Below the pieces are notes generated by a model. It was not told where the DNA came from, ran no database searches, and was given only the letters and a program-made list of their open reading frames with translations. Positions 6,580 through 14,891 of a stretch of 25,695 bases of DNA are shown here, piece after piece (the stretch's first letter is position 1; each line of letters opens with the position of its first letter). Made by a program: the position numbers and the translations under genes. The stretch lies in contig JAPLJY010000321.1 in NCBI GenBank assembly GCA_026388345.1, forward strand, positions 1-25,695. The letters run 5' to 3'. This stretch comes from Deltaproteobacteria bacterium. GTDB taxonomy: Bacteria; Desulfobacterota; Syntrophia; Syntrophales; UBA5619.

Positions 6580-7778
6580 CAGACCAGCTCCCGGCCGATG
6601 ATCATGTTCTGGACCTCCCGGACCCCCTCGTAGATGTCGATGATCTGGGCATCCCGGATCAGCTTCGAGATCTCGTATTCCGCCATGAAGCCGTACCCGC
6701 CGTGGAGGTGCAGCCCCTCCGTCGTGCAGAAGATGGCCGCTTCCGCAGCCAGATTCTTAGCGAGCGAGGCGTACACGCCGCGGTCGGGCGCCCCCTCCTG
6801 GACCAGGAAGGCCGCCTTCATCAGGGCCATCTCCGCCTGCTCCGTCTTTTTCCACATCGCAACCAGGGTTTCCCGGGCGACCGGCAAATCGCAGATCCGC
6901 TCCCCGAACTGACGCCGCTCCCGCGTATAGGCGAGGGTGACGTCAAGGGCCCGCCGGGCGAGGCCGACACCGATTGCGGCCACCATCGGCCGCGCATAGT
7001 CGAGAACGTCCGTAAGATACTGGAACCCGAGCCGCCGGTCGCCGATGATCTGATCGTCGCCGATCTCTACATCCTCGAAGGTGACGGTCGCCGTGTTGGA
7101 GAGGCGCTGCCCCAGTTTGTCCTCCGGTTTCCCCGTCACGATCCGCCCCCCGCAGGGAAGCGGGATTTCCCGGCAGGCCAGAGAGCCGGCATCCGCCGTA
7201 TCGGATTCCACGGCCAGCGCGGGAACGATCACGCAGGCGATGAAGGGCGAGGAGGGTTTGCCGACCTTGCAAAAAACGGTAAACTGCGAGGCGAACGAGG
7301 CGTTCGTGATGAAACACTTCGCCCCGTTGAGCAGGTACTTCCCGTTTTTCCCTTTCCGGATGCAGGCCGTCATGGCGGAATTGTCGGAGCCCGCCCAGGG
7401 TTCCGTCAGGCAGAACGAGGCCAGAAGCGGCCGTTCCATGAAGGGGGCGAGGAAGGCCTGCTGCTGCGCCTTGGTGCCGTGCATGGCGATTGCGGCATTG
7501 GCCAGATCGTTGCACATGGCCGACGTGGCGATGCCGCTGTCCCCGTAGGAGAGCTCCCGGATGATCAGGGCCGTCGAGATCAGATCGAGGCTGTAGCCCC
7601 TGACGGCCTCCGGGATGGAGAGGTTCAGGATGCCGAGGTCCCAGGCCTTCCGGATGATATCGAAGGGGAAGGCATGGCCCTTCTCCAGGGTCAGAATGCG
7701 GGAGGAGATCTCCCGGCCGACGAAACGGCGCACGGTTTCCAGGTATTGTTTCTGCTCTTCGCTCAGATTAAAATCCAT
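6579..7778 (-). CDS. Acyl-CoA dehydrogenase family flavoprotein
   Basis: A 399-aa enzyme of normal ACAD length. It shows LTEPWAGSD (residues 125-133) and FITNA (156-160) in the flavin/substrate region, RRQFGE (288-293), LHLHGGYGF near 356, and the catalytic-base motif IYEGVREVQ with Glu384 (the MCAD Glu376 equivalent). It would oxidise an acyl thioester to a trans-2-enoyl thioester using FAD and an electron acceptor, or run in reverse. It is the first gene of the minus-strand operon. The start ATG 7778 has AGGAG 7 bp upstream. An ACAD heading a FAS-like set suggests formation of an unsaturated acyl-ACP/CoA, or recycling; acyl-ACP specificity cannot be judged here. Confidence 0.88.
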   Translation of the reverse strand: MDFNLSEEQKQYLETVRRFVGREISSRILTLEKGHAFPFDIIRKAWDLGILNLSIPEAVRGYSLDLISTALIIRELSYGDSGIATSAMCNDLANAAIAMHGTKAQQQAFLAPFMERPLLASFCLTEPWAGSDNSAMTACIRKGKNGKYLLNGAKCFITNASFASQFTVFCKVGKPSSPFIACVIVPALAVESDTADAGSLACREIPLPCGGRIVTGKPEDKLGQRLSNTATVTFEDVEIGDDQIIGDRRLGFQYLTDVLDYARPMVAAIGVGLARRALDVTLAYTRERRQFGERICDLPVARETLVAMWKKTEQAEMALMKAAFLVQEGAPDRGVYASLAKNLAAEAAIFCTTEGLHLHGGYGFMAEYEISKLIRDAQIIDIYEGVREVQNMIIGRELV

Positions 7779-8064
7779 GAAATGCTCCTGGGTCGGTGGT
7801 CTGTCGGCAACCGCCCTATCCACGCCGGCCGGTCACGCGGGGAGATGAGCATCAAGCGTGCCATGGCATTGGATGGGACCGAAATGTCGGAAGAACACAA
7901 TCGGGACGGACCGTTGGCGTTGAACGACGCCCATTTCAGATGGGGCTGGCGATCCCAAAGATACGGCCTTGGGGTGCGTAAAAACCGGAGGGGCTGCGAA
8001 GCCCGCTACGCAGCGCCGATCCCCCTTCTTGACTTCCCAGCGGGGATTACGGTATGCGTGCCAT
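7779..8064. other. Divergent intergenic region with a hairpin repeat
   Basis: This 286-bp gap separates the minus-strand lipid operon from the plus-strand kinase gene and should hold both promoters. I could not identify convincing -35/-10 or -24/-12 pairs. Visible structure: a TGCCATGGCA palindrome at 7859-7868 and a 6-bp hairpin GCTGCG/CGCAGC (7993-7998 with 8009-8014). The latter lies inside a GCGTAAAAACCGG...CTGCG stretch that resembles one arm of the palindromic repeat at 2335-2457. Frames open here on both strands show no recognisable protein. Confidence 0.5.
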
Positions 8065-9558
8065 ATGGAAATCTTCATGCTGACGGCGGTGGGCATCACG
8101 GTGTCCGTCGCGCTGATGATCAACAAGAAGCGGGAGCCGCTGCACCTCTCCTTCGCCGCCCTCTGCCTGGCTATCGCCTTCCACAAGGGGGGTGTCTTCT
8201 TCACTGCCTTCTTCCACGGCGGTGCCTGGCCCTGGGTAGAATATCTGGGGCTTCTCGCCATCCCTCCCCTCACGATCAAGTTCAGCCGGGACTTCTGCGG
8301 GGAGCAGACCCTGCTTAAGAAACGGGACCTCCGCACCACGCTCCTGGCGAGCACCGGGATCGCCGCGGTCCTCTTCACCCCCGCTGCGGGCTGGAAGCAC
8401 CTGGGGACGTTCATGTACCTCTATGCGAACACTGTTTTGCTCCTGTGCTATCTCTCCCTGATCGTCTACGCAAAAAAGAAGGCGGCGGGCGCGGAAAAGA
8501 AGCGCATCGTCTACCTCATCATCGCCTGCACTGCGGCCATCGCGACCTGCAGCATCCCGCCGCTGTTCAACCTGATCGTCGCCGGCGTCCTCTATTTCGT
8601 CTTGATCATGATCACCCACCCGCACCTGACGGAACTCCACGACATCATGACCCGCGCCCTGGTGATCCTGATCGTCGCCCTCTTCACGACCGTCTTCTTC
8701 TACCTCGTCATCGGCTTCTTCGGGAAGGGACCCGCCGCCCCATTCACACTCGTCTTCATGGTCTCCTTCCTGATCATCATTGCCATCGGTCCGTTTCAGG
8801 TCATCCTCAAGCGGCTGTTCACGACGATTTATCCCGAAATCAAGGACGTCTTCACCTCGCCCTATGACCTGGACGAGAAGCTGGAGAGGGAAAAAGCGCT
8901 CCTCCTGGAGAAGATGGCCCCCGTCCTCGCCCACGAGATCCGGAACCCCCTGGGCTCGATCAAGGGGGCCGCGCAGGTCCTGCGCTCGGAGGTGGAAGGA
9001 GAGGAGCAGCGGAAACTTCTCGACGTCATCACCGAGGAGGTGAATCGCCTGAACCGTGTCGTCTCGCAGTTTCTCGATTACGCCAGGCCTTATGCGCCGG
9101 AACTCCGCCCGCGACCGATCAACGCGGTCATCGAAAAGGCCATGGCCCTCGTCGAGGCGGACGGACGCTCGGCCGGTATCCATGTCCAGTTGGAGCTCCA
9201 TCCCCATCTGCCGCCGGTTCCCATGGATCAGGAGCAGATCCACCAGGTCATCCTGAACATCGCCCTCAACGCCGTCGAGGCGATGCCGGAGGGCGGAACG
9301 TTGACCATCCGGACATCGCGGATTGAAAGCGACACCGGCGACGCGGTGGGCATTTCCGTCCGGGACACGGGTCCGGGGATCCGCCGCGAGGCGCTCAAGC
9401 AGATCTTCACCCCCTTCTTCACGACCAGGGAGCGGGGGGTCGGGCTGGGGCTGGCCGTCTGCCAGCGGATCATCCGGAACCACGGGGGGAAGATCCGGGT
9501 GAAATCGATTCCGGGCCAGGGAACAATCTTCTATATCCGGCTCGAAACGGTGCGGTAG
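8065..9558 (+). CDS. Multi-TM sensor histidine kinase (NtrB-like transmitter)
   Basis: A 497-aa inner-membrane kinase. The first ~245 residues form about eight or nine hydrophobic helices (for example residues 4-19, 28-50, 115-136, 150-184, 198-219, 227-244) with no obvious PAS domain. The transmitter follows: H-box LAHEIRNPLGSIKG with phospho-acceptor His290, N-box NIALNAVEAM, G1 DTGPGI, F-box FTPFFTTRERG and G2 GVGLGLAV. It should phosphorylate the sigma54 activator encoded 43 bp downstream. The start is uncertain: ATG 8065 lacks a good ribosome binding site, and ATG 8077 is an alternative. The frame opens upstream at 7969, but that part looks non-coding. The signal could be a membrane-derived or small-molecule cue. 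Confidence 0.88.
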   Translation: MEIFMLTAVGITVSVALMINKKREPLHLSFAALCLAIAFHKGGVFFTAFFHGGAWPWVEYLGLLAIPPLTIKFSRDFCGEQTLLKKRDLRTTLLASTGIAAVLFTPAAGWKHLGTFMYLYANTVLLLCYLSLIVYAKKKAAGAEKKRIVYLIIACTAAIATCSIPPLFNLIVAGVLYFVLIMITHPHLTELHDIMTRALVILIVALFTTVFFYLVIGFFGKGPAAPFTLVFMVSFLIIIAIGPFQVILKRLFTTIYPEIKDVFTSPYDLDEKLEREKALLLEKMAPVLAHEIRNPLGSIKGAAQVLRSEVEGEEQRKLLDVITEEVNRLNRVVSQFLDYARPYAPELRPRPINAVIEKAMALVEADGRSAGIHVQLELHPHLPPVPMDQEQIHQVILNIALNAVEAMPEGGTLTIRTSRIESDTGDAVGISVRDTGPGIRREALKQIFTPFFTTRERGVGLGLAVCQRIIRNHGGKIRVKSIPGQGTIFYIRLETVR

Positions 9559-9601
9559 CAGGCGGTTGGGTTGACGTAAGATATGCGAAGGATGGCAGAG
9601 A

Positions 9602-11029
9602 ATGGAAATCGCGCGGGAACGGAAAGAAAAGAACGGCGCCGGTCTGAAGAGGGCAAAGATCCTTGTCGTGGATGACGAACTGAACATGCGTCTGGTCCTC
9701 AAGGCCATGTTGAAACAGGAGGGCTACGAGGTGGCCATGGCCGCGGACGGCCTGGAGGCCCTGAAAATCCTCCGAGAGGAGAAGATCGACGCCGTCGCCA
9801 CGGATCTCCGAATGCCGCGGCTCGACGGCATGGGCCTCCTCGACCGGATCATGCGGGACGACCCATCCCTGCCCGTCATCATCCTCACCGCCCACGGCAC
9901 CGTGGCGAACGCCGTGGACGCGCTGAAGAAGGGGGCCTTCGATTATCTCACCAAACCCTTCGAACAGGATGAGCTCAAGATGGTCATCCTGAAGGCGGTC
10001 AAAACCCGGCAACTCAACGATCACGACCTCTCGGCCGCGGCGGACGAAACCGATCCCTACCGGATCGTCGGAGAGAGCAGTCCCATGGCCGAGATTCATG
10101 AGATCGTCCGGAAGGTCTCCCCCGCGATGACCACCGTACTCATCACGGGCGAGACGGGGACGGGCAAGGAGCTGATCGCCCGCGCCATCCACCGGCAGAG
10201 CGCCCGGAAAGAACAGCCCTTCATCAAGATCAACTGCGCCGCCATCGCGGAAAACCTCGTGGAAAGCGAACTCTTCGGATACGAAAAAGGGGCTTTCACC
10301 GGCGCCGTTGCCACGAAGCCGGGAAAGTTCGAGCTCGCCCACCGGGGAACCCTCTTCCTGGACGAGGTCGGAGAGATCCCGCGGGAGATGCAGGCGAAAC
10401 TCCTTCAGGCGATCCAGGATCAGAGCTTCGAACGCGTCGGCGGCCTGAAGACCGTCTCGGTGGACGTCCGCCTCATTACGGCCACGAACCGGAATCTCGT
10501 GCAGGAGGTCCGGGAGGGGAAATTCCGGGAGGACCTTTTCTACCGCCTCAACGTCTTCCCCATTCATATCCCGCCGCTCCGGGAGCGGGCGGAAGACATC
10601 CTCTCCCTGGCCGACCACTTCCTCGCAAAATTCAACCGGAAGCTCGGCAGGAAGATCGGGGGGCTCGATCCGGAGGTCCGGGACTGTCTCCTCGCCTATC
10701 CCTGGCCGGGGAACATCCGGGAGCTGGAACACGTAATCGAACGGATGGTCCTGATGGCGGAGACCCCCCTGCTTACAATGGCCCTCGTCCCGCCGGAGGT
10801 CGCGCAGGCCGCACGGGAACCCCGCCCGGACGCAGCGGACCGGTCGGAAACGCCCGGACGCGACGCGCTGAGAAGCCACATGGAGGGGATGGAAAAACAG
10901 ATCATCGCTCGCTGCCTCGAGGAGTGCGACGGCAACGTCACCCGGGCGGCCGAGCGGCTGGGGCTGAGCAGGAAGGGCCTCCAGCTCAAGATGATCAAGC
11001 ACCGGCTCCGGAAGAAGGAGGAGGAGTGA
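9602..11029 (+). CDS. NtrC-family sigma54-dependent response regulator
   Basis: A 475-aa three-domain activator. Receiver: VVDDE acidic pocket (Asp24/Asp25), phosphorylation site Asp68 in ATDLRMP, Thr in ILTAHG, and Lys in LTKPF. AAA+ domain: Walker A GETGTGKE (residues 183-190), the GAFTGA sigma54-contact loop at 230-235, Walker B GTLFLDEVGEI, and the FREDLFYRLNVF arginine region. C-terminus: a Fis-type helix-turn-helix around NVTRAAERLGLSRKGLQ. With GAFTGA intact it should open promoters with RNA polymerase-sigma54. GAAGGA lies 9 bp before ATG 9602. It pairs with the kinase just upstream. Targets are unknown; the ABC operon downstream and the divergent lipid operon are nearest. Confidence 0.93.
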   Translation: MEIARERKEKNGAGLKRAKILVVDDELNMRLVLKAMLKQEGYEVAMAADGLEALKILREEKIDAVATDLRMPRLDGMGLLDRIMRDDPSLPVIILTAHGTVANAVDALKKGAFDYLTKPFEQDELKMVILKAVKTRQLNDHDLSAAADETDPYRIVGESSPMAEIHEIVRKVSPAMTTVLITGETGTGKELIARAIHRQSARKEQPFIKINCAAIAENLVESELFGYEKGAFTGAVATKPGKFELAHRGTLFLDEVGEIPREMQAKLLQAIQDQSFERVGGLKTVSVDVRLITATNRNLVQEVREGKFREDLFYRLNVFPIHIPPLRERAEDILSLADHFLAKFNRKLGRKIGGLDPEVRDCLLAYPWPGNIRELEHVIERMVLMAETPLLTMALVPPEVAQAAREPRPDAADRSETPGRDALRSHMEGMEKQIIARCLEECDGNVTRAAERLGLSRKGLQLKMIKHRLRKKEEE

Positions 11030-11159
11030 AGGCATCCGCACACACGGGAGGTTTGCATAACCGGGAACGCCGCCCCTCACATTTTCTTGCCAATACACAG
11101 CTCGTGGTATATGGTTTCCCCGGTTTATAAAATGAAAATATTTCAAGGGGGGTTATCCT

Positions 11160-12140
11160 ATGCGCAGACACCTGATGAAGTTTCTATCGGTTCTTTTGGT
11201 CGTTTTCTTTGCGTTCTCCGGCGTCGCTTCGGCGGCGGAGGTCGTCCTCTACTCCTCCAACCCGTCCGAGCTTCTCGACCTGGTATCGAAGGGTTTTGAG
11301 GCGAAGGCCGGCATCAAAGTCTCTGTCGTCCGCCTGGGCACCGGCGAGGCGATGAAGCGGATCGCCGCGGAGAAGTACAAGCCGCTGTGCGACGTCTTCT
11401 GGAGCGGCGACGTGGCCGTGCTGGAAAACGCAAAGGAGAATTTTCAGACCTACCGGTCTCCCGAGGCAAAGGCCCTCCCCGCAGGTTACGTGGAGAAGGA
11501 GGCCCGCTGGACCGCGAGCAACGCCCACGTGATGATCATCATGGTCAACAAGTCCCTCGTGAAGGCAACCGAGATGCCCAAGAGCTGGAAGGACCTCTTC
11601 GATCCGAAGTGGAAGGGCAAGATAGTCATGGCGAACCCCGAAAAATCGGGATCGGCCTACGCCCAGGCTTACGGGATCCACAAACTCTACGGCTGGGACG
11701 GTATCAACAAGCTGATCGCCAATGCCAAGATCCTCGACAGCTCCAGCCTGATCTACAAGGGCGTCGCCGCCGGGGAATACCCGCTGGGCGTTACAATGGA
11801 ATACGCCGCCCACCGCTACATCGTCGGCGGCGACAAGAACGTCGGAATCGTCTATCCCGCGGACGGCGCCTTCATCTCCCCCGAGGCGACGGGCATCGTC
11901 AAGAACTGCCCCCATCCCGAGGAGGCGAAGAAGTTCGTCGATTACCTGATCAGCAAGAAGGTCGAGGATGAGATCTTCGACCAGTTCTCCCGGAGACCGG
12001 CCCGTCTAGATGCCGGGGACACGGAGGGACTGCCCTCCCTGAAAAAGATCACGGTTCTCAAAAGTTTCGATTTCATCGAGGCCAACCGGCTCGAAAAGGA
12101 AATCCTCGGCAAATGGAAGGAAATCATCCTGTCGAAATAG
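11160..12140 (+). CDS. Periplasmic substrate-binding protein, Fe3+/2-aminoethylphosphonate-type ABC importer
   Basis: A 326-aa precursor with a clear Sec signal peptide: basic MRRHLMK, a hydrophobic core to about residue 22, then the cleavage-like GVASA-AE. The mature part begins VVLYSSNP and contains GTGEAMKRI and CDVFWSGD, typical of the FbpA/PotD-like extracellular binding proteins of this ABC class. The adjacent Tyr pair that binds iron in FbpA-like proteins is not evident; the corresponding area reads MEYAAHRY. Ferric iron is therefore not assured, and phosphonate, sulfate or polyamine-like ligands remain possible. A GGGGGG tract precedes the ATG by 7 bp. The next gene starts 4 bp after the stop, so the three importer genes form one operon. 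Confidence 0.88.
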   Translation: MRRHLMKFLSVLLVVFFAFSGVASAAEVVLYSSNPSELLDLVSKGFEAKAGIKVSVVRLGTGEAMKRIAAEKYKPLCDVFWSGDVAVLENAKENFQTYRSPEAKALPAGYVEKEARWTASNAHVMIIMVNKSLVKATEMPKSWKDLFDPKWKGKIVMANPEKSGSAYAQAYGIHKLYGWDGINKLIANAKILDSSSLIYKGVAAGEYPLGVTMEYAAHRYIVGGDKNVGIVYPADGAFISPEATGIVKNCPHPEEAKKFVDYLISKKVEDEIFDQFSRRPARLDAGDTEGLPSLKKITVLKSFDFIEANRLEKEILGKWKEIILSK

Positions 12141-12144
12141 TCCC

Positions 12145-13215
12145 ATGCGCGTCGAACTGACCAATATCACCAAACTTTTCGGTCCGCTCCGGGCCGTGGA
12201 CGATGTCAGTCTGTCGATCGGGGAGGGTGATTTCTTCACCCTCCTGGGTCCTAGCGGCTGCGGCAAAACGACGCTGTTGAGGACGATCGCCGGATTTTAC
12301 GACCCCGACGCAGGCGAAATCCGCTTCGGCGAGCGGCTGATCAACCACATCCCGGCCCACCGGCGGGAAACCGGAATGGTCTTCCAGAACTACGCCCTCT
12401 TCCCCCACTTGTCCGTATTCGACAACATCGCCTACGGCCTGAGGGCAAGGAAGATCCCGAAGCAGGAAATCACCGAACGGATCGGCCGGATCATCAAGAG
12501 CGTCCAGCTGGAGGGGATGGAGGACCGCGCCCCGAGCAAGCTGAGCGGGGGACAGCAGCAGCGGGTGGCCCTGGCCCGGGCGCTGGTCATTTCGCCGCAG
12601 ATCCTGCTGATGGACGAGCCCCTCTCCAACCTCGACGCGAAGCTCCGGGTGAGCATGCGCGAGGAGATCAGGCGGATACAGAAGGAGCTCGGCATCACCA
12701 CGATCTACGTCACCCACGACCAGGAGGAGGCGATGGCCGTCTCCGACCGGATCGCGATCCTGAACCGGGGCCGCCTGGAGCAGGTCGGCGCGCCCGCCGA
12801 GATCTACTACCGGCCGGAGAGCCGGTTCGCCGCGGAGTTCATGGGGAGCAGCAACATCATCGAAATGGAAGTGACGGGCTGGGACAAGGATCATTCCCGG
12901 ATCGCCGCGGAAACCGCCGGGCAGACATTCTCCCTCCGGGGCGAAAAACCTTCCGGCGCCCGGATCACCCTGTCGGTGCGGCCGGAGTGGATCCGCGTCG
13001 TCGCGGAGCCCCGGGACGGAGAGGCAAACATCCTCCCGGGGACGGTCCTGAGCAGCACCTTCCTGGGATCCATGATTCGCTACCGCGTCTCCGGCCCGGG
13101 GGAAAAGCCCGTCGTCATCGAGGTCCACGATCCGGATGAGGGAAATATCCGGAAGGACGGGGAAACCCTCTGGTACCAGCTGCCGCCGGACCGTCCGCTC
13201 GTGATCCGGGATTAG
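12145..13215 (+). CDS. ABC transporter ATP-binding protein (PotA/FbpC/PhnT type)
   Basis: A 356-aa ATPase. Walker A GPSGCGKTT, Q-loop region VFQNYALFPH, signature LSGGQQQR, Walker B LLMDEPLSNLDA and switch VTHDQEEA are all intact. Beyond residue ~240 comes a TOBE-type regulatory domain, including LSVRPEWIRV, as in PotA, FbpC and CysA. It powers import with the fused permease downstream and the binding protein upstream. Spacing is 4 bp from the upstream gene and 9 bp to the permease. The motifs alone do not settle the substrate. Confidence 0.93.
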   Translation: MRVELTNITKLFGPLRAVDDVSLSIGEGDFFTLLGPSGCGKTTLLRTIAGFYDPDAGEIRFGERLINHIPAHRRETGMVFQNYALFPHLSVFDNIAYGLRARKIPKQEITERIGRIIKSVQLEGMEDRAPSKLSGGQQQRVALARALVISPQILLMDEPLSNLDAKLRVSMREEIRRIQKELGITTIYVTHDQEEAMAVSDRIAILNRGRLEQVGAPAEIYYRPESRFAAEFMGSSNIIEMEVTGWDKDHSRIAAETAGQTFSLRGEKPSGARITLSVRPEWIRVVAEPRDGEANILPGTVLSSTFLGSMIRYRVSGPGEKPVVIEVHDPDEGNIRKDGETLWYQLPPDRPLVIRD

Positions 13216-13224
13216 GGGGCTGCC

Positions 13225-14874
13225 TTGCGTAAATCCTTTCAGGCGTGGAACATCATCCTGGTTGCGATCTTCGTGATCCTCTTTTTCGCCGTCCTCTACC
13301 CGATCCTCTACATCTTCAAGGCGAGCTTCGTGAACCCGGAGACCGGCGCCTTCTCGCTGAAGAGCTACGCCACGTTCCTGCACTACCCCTACTACCTGCG
13401 CTGCCTCCGCAACAGCCTCTTCGTGAGCACGCTCTCGACCGTTCTCGCGCTTGCGATCGGCATCCCCTTCGCCTTCTTCCTCTCCCGCTACAAGATTCCC
13501 GGGAAGAACCTCATCCGGACCCTGGGGACGCTCCCGCTGATCCTCCCGACCTTCATCGGCGCGGAGGCCTGGCTGATCCTGCTGGGCAGAAACGGTCTCT
13601 TTGCAAAGATTTTCCACGGCCTCGGAATCGAGATCCCCAGCATCTACGGATGGAAGGGGATCGTCCTCGTCTTCACGCTCCAGTTCTTCCCGTTCGTCTT
13701 TCTGATGGTCTCCGCCGCGCTCAACGCGATCGACCGTTCGCTGGAGGAGGCCGCAACCAACCTCGGCGCGGGGCGCCTGCGCGTCTTCTTCACCGTGACG
13801 CTCCCGGTCGTCACACCGGCCATCCTCTCCGGGGCGCTGGTCGTCTTCTACCTCTGCATCGAAAACTTCGGCGTCCCCGTGCTGATCGGCGAGGACTTCC
13901 GGGTGCTTTCCGTGCAGGCCTACAACGAGTTCATCAGCGAGTTGGGGGGAAATCCATCGATGGCAGGTGCGCTCAGCATGATCCTGCTCGCGATCACGCT
14001 GGGGCTGACGATCTTCCAGAAATACTGGGTCGAGCGAAAGAACTACACCATGACCTCCCTGAACCCGCTGGAGGTGAAGCGGCTGCGGCCGCTGCCCACC
14101 TTTCTGATCTGGCTCTTCTGCGCGGGGGTGGTCTTTGTGTCCCTCTTCCCCTTCGCGGTTGTCATGGTCTCCTCCATCACCAAGACCCAGGGGCCGGTCA
14201 TGTACTTCGGGCAGTTCAGCCTGGAGAACTTCATCCGCGCCTTCACGATCGCCCCCCGGCCGATCTTCAACTCCTTTTTCCTGGCAACGGCGGCGACCCT
14301 GATCGGGATCGTTTTCGGGATCGTGGTGAGCTACCTTCTCGTCCGCAAGCGGGGCGCGGTGAGCTATCTGCTGGACATCCTGGTCATGCTGCCGCTGGCA
14401 ATCGCCGGTACGGTCCAGGGCATCGCGCTTGCCGCCACCTACAACAAGGGGATCATCGTCCTCACCGGGACCTGGATGATCCTCGTATTGGCCTACTTTA
14501 TCCGGAAGGCGCCCTACTCGATCAAGACGACCTCGTCCCTTCTCCAGCAGATCGATCCGTCCATCGAGGAGGCCTCGATCAACCTCGGCGTGCCGCCGGT
14601 CCGCTCCTTTATCCGGGTGGTCCTGCCGATCATGATGCCCGGCATCATCGCCGGGGCGATCATCATGTGGGTGACGACCCTCGCGGAACTGAGTACGACG
14701 ATCGTCCTGTACTACGGTCCCTGGGCCACGATGACCGTCGAGATCTTCCAGCGGATCGGAAGCGGGGATTTCGGCCCCGCCTCCGCCTATGCGACGATCC
14801 TGATCATCTCCGTCCTGATCCCCCTGTTCATCCTGAACCGGGTCTCGGGGAAGGACCTGTCCTCCTCCCTGTAA
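13225..14874 (+). CDS. Fused double permease of the ABC importer (FbpB-like)
   Basis: A 549-aa inner-membrane protein made of two tandem binding-protein-dependent permease domains. Each half has its own EAA coupling loop: EEAATNLGAGRLRVFF near residue 175 and EEASINLGVPPVRSFI near residue 452, with about six hydrophobic helices per half. One chain thus supplies both permease subunits, as in FbpB/AfuB-type iron transporters. Translation probably starts at TTG 13225, with GGGGG six bases upstream; no ATG is available before the first membrane helix. It is the last gene of the importer operon and converges on the PfpI-family gene with 17 bp between stop codons. Confidence 0.9.
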   Translation: MRKSFQAWNIILVAIFVILFFAVLYPILYIFKASFVNPETGAFSLKSYATFLHYPYYLRCLRNSLFVSTLSTVLALAIGIPFAFFLSRYKIPGKNLIRTLGTLPLILPTFIGAEAWLILLGRNGLFAKIFHGLGIEIPSIYGWKGIVLVFTLQFFPFVFLMVSAALNAIDRSLEEAATNLGAGRLRVFFTVTLPVVTPAILSGALVVFYLCIENFGVPVLIGEDFRVLSVQAYNEFISELGGNPSMAGALSMILLAITLGLTIFQKYWVERKNYTMTSLNPLEVKRLRPLPTFLIWLFCAGVVFVSLFPFAVVMVSSITKTQGPVMYFGQFSLENFIRAFTIAPRPIFNSFFLATAATLIGIVFGIVVSYLLVRKRGAVSYLLDILVMLPLAIAGTVQGIALAATYNKGIIVLTGTWMILVLAYFIRKAPYSIKTTSSLLQQIDPSIEEASINLGVPPVRSFIRVVLPIMMPGIIAGAIIMWVTTLAELSTTIVLYYGPWATMTVEIFQRIGSGDFGPASAYATILIISVLIPLFILNRVSGKDLSSSL

Positions 14875-14891
14875 TCGTGCAATGCCATTGC

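Noticed and set aside
630..7778. Naming the lipid operon as an aryl-polyene, ladderane or flexirubin cluster
   Set aside because: The enzyme set overlaps these only in part. There is no aromatic starter enzyme (ammonia-lyase or AMP ligase), no radical SAM enzyme and no dialkylresorcinol enzymes in the window.
7833..8414. A 193-codon minus-strand frame crossing the start of the kinase gene
   Set aside because: No motif and no ribosome binding site, and it overlaps the start of a well-supported gene; the part in the intergenic region seems to derive from repeat-like sequence.
8047..9708. A 553-codon minus-strand frame opposite the histidine kinase
   Set aside because: A compositional shadow; the kinase has every transmitter motif on the plus strand.
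11030..11159. A sigma54 promoter before the importer operon
   Set aside because: Candidate GG and GC dinucleotides are not spaced by 10 bp within a TGGCAC/TTGC context. A weak TTGCCA...TATATG pair has only a 15-bp spacer.
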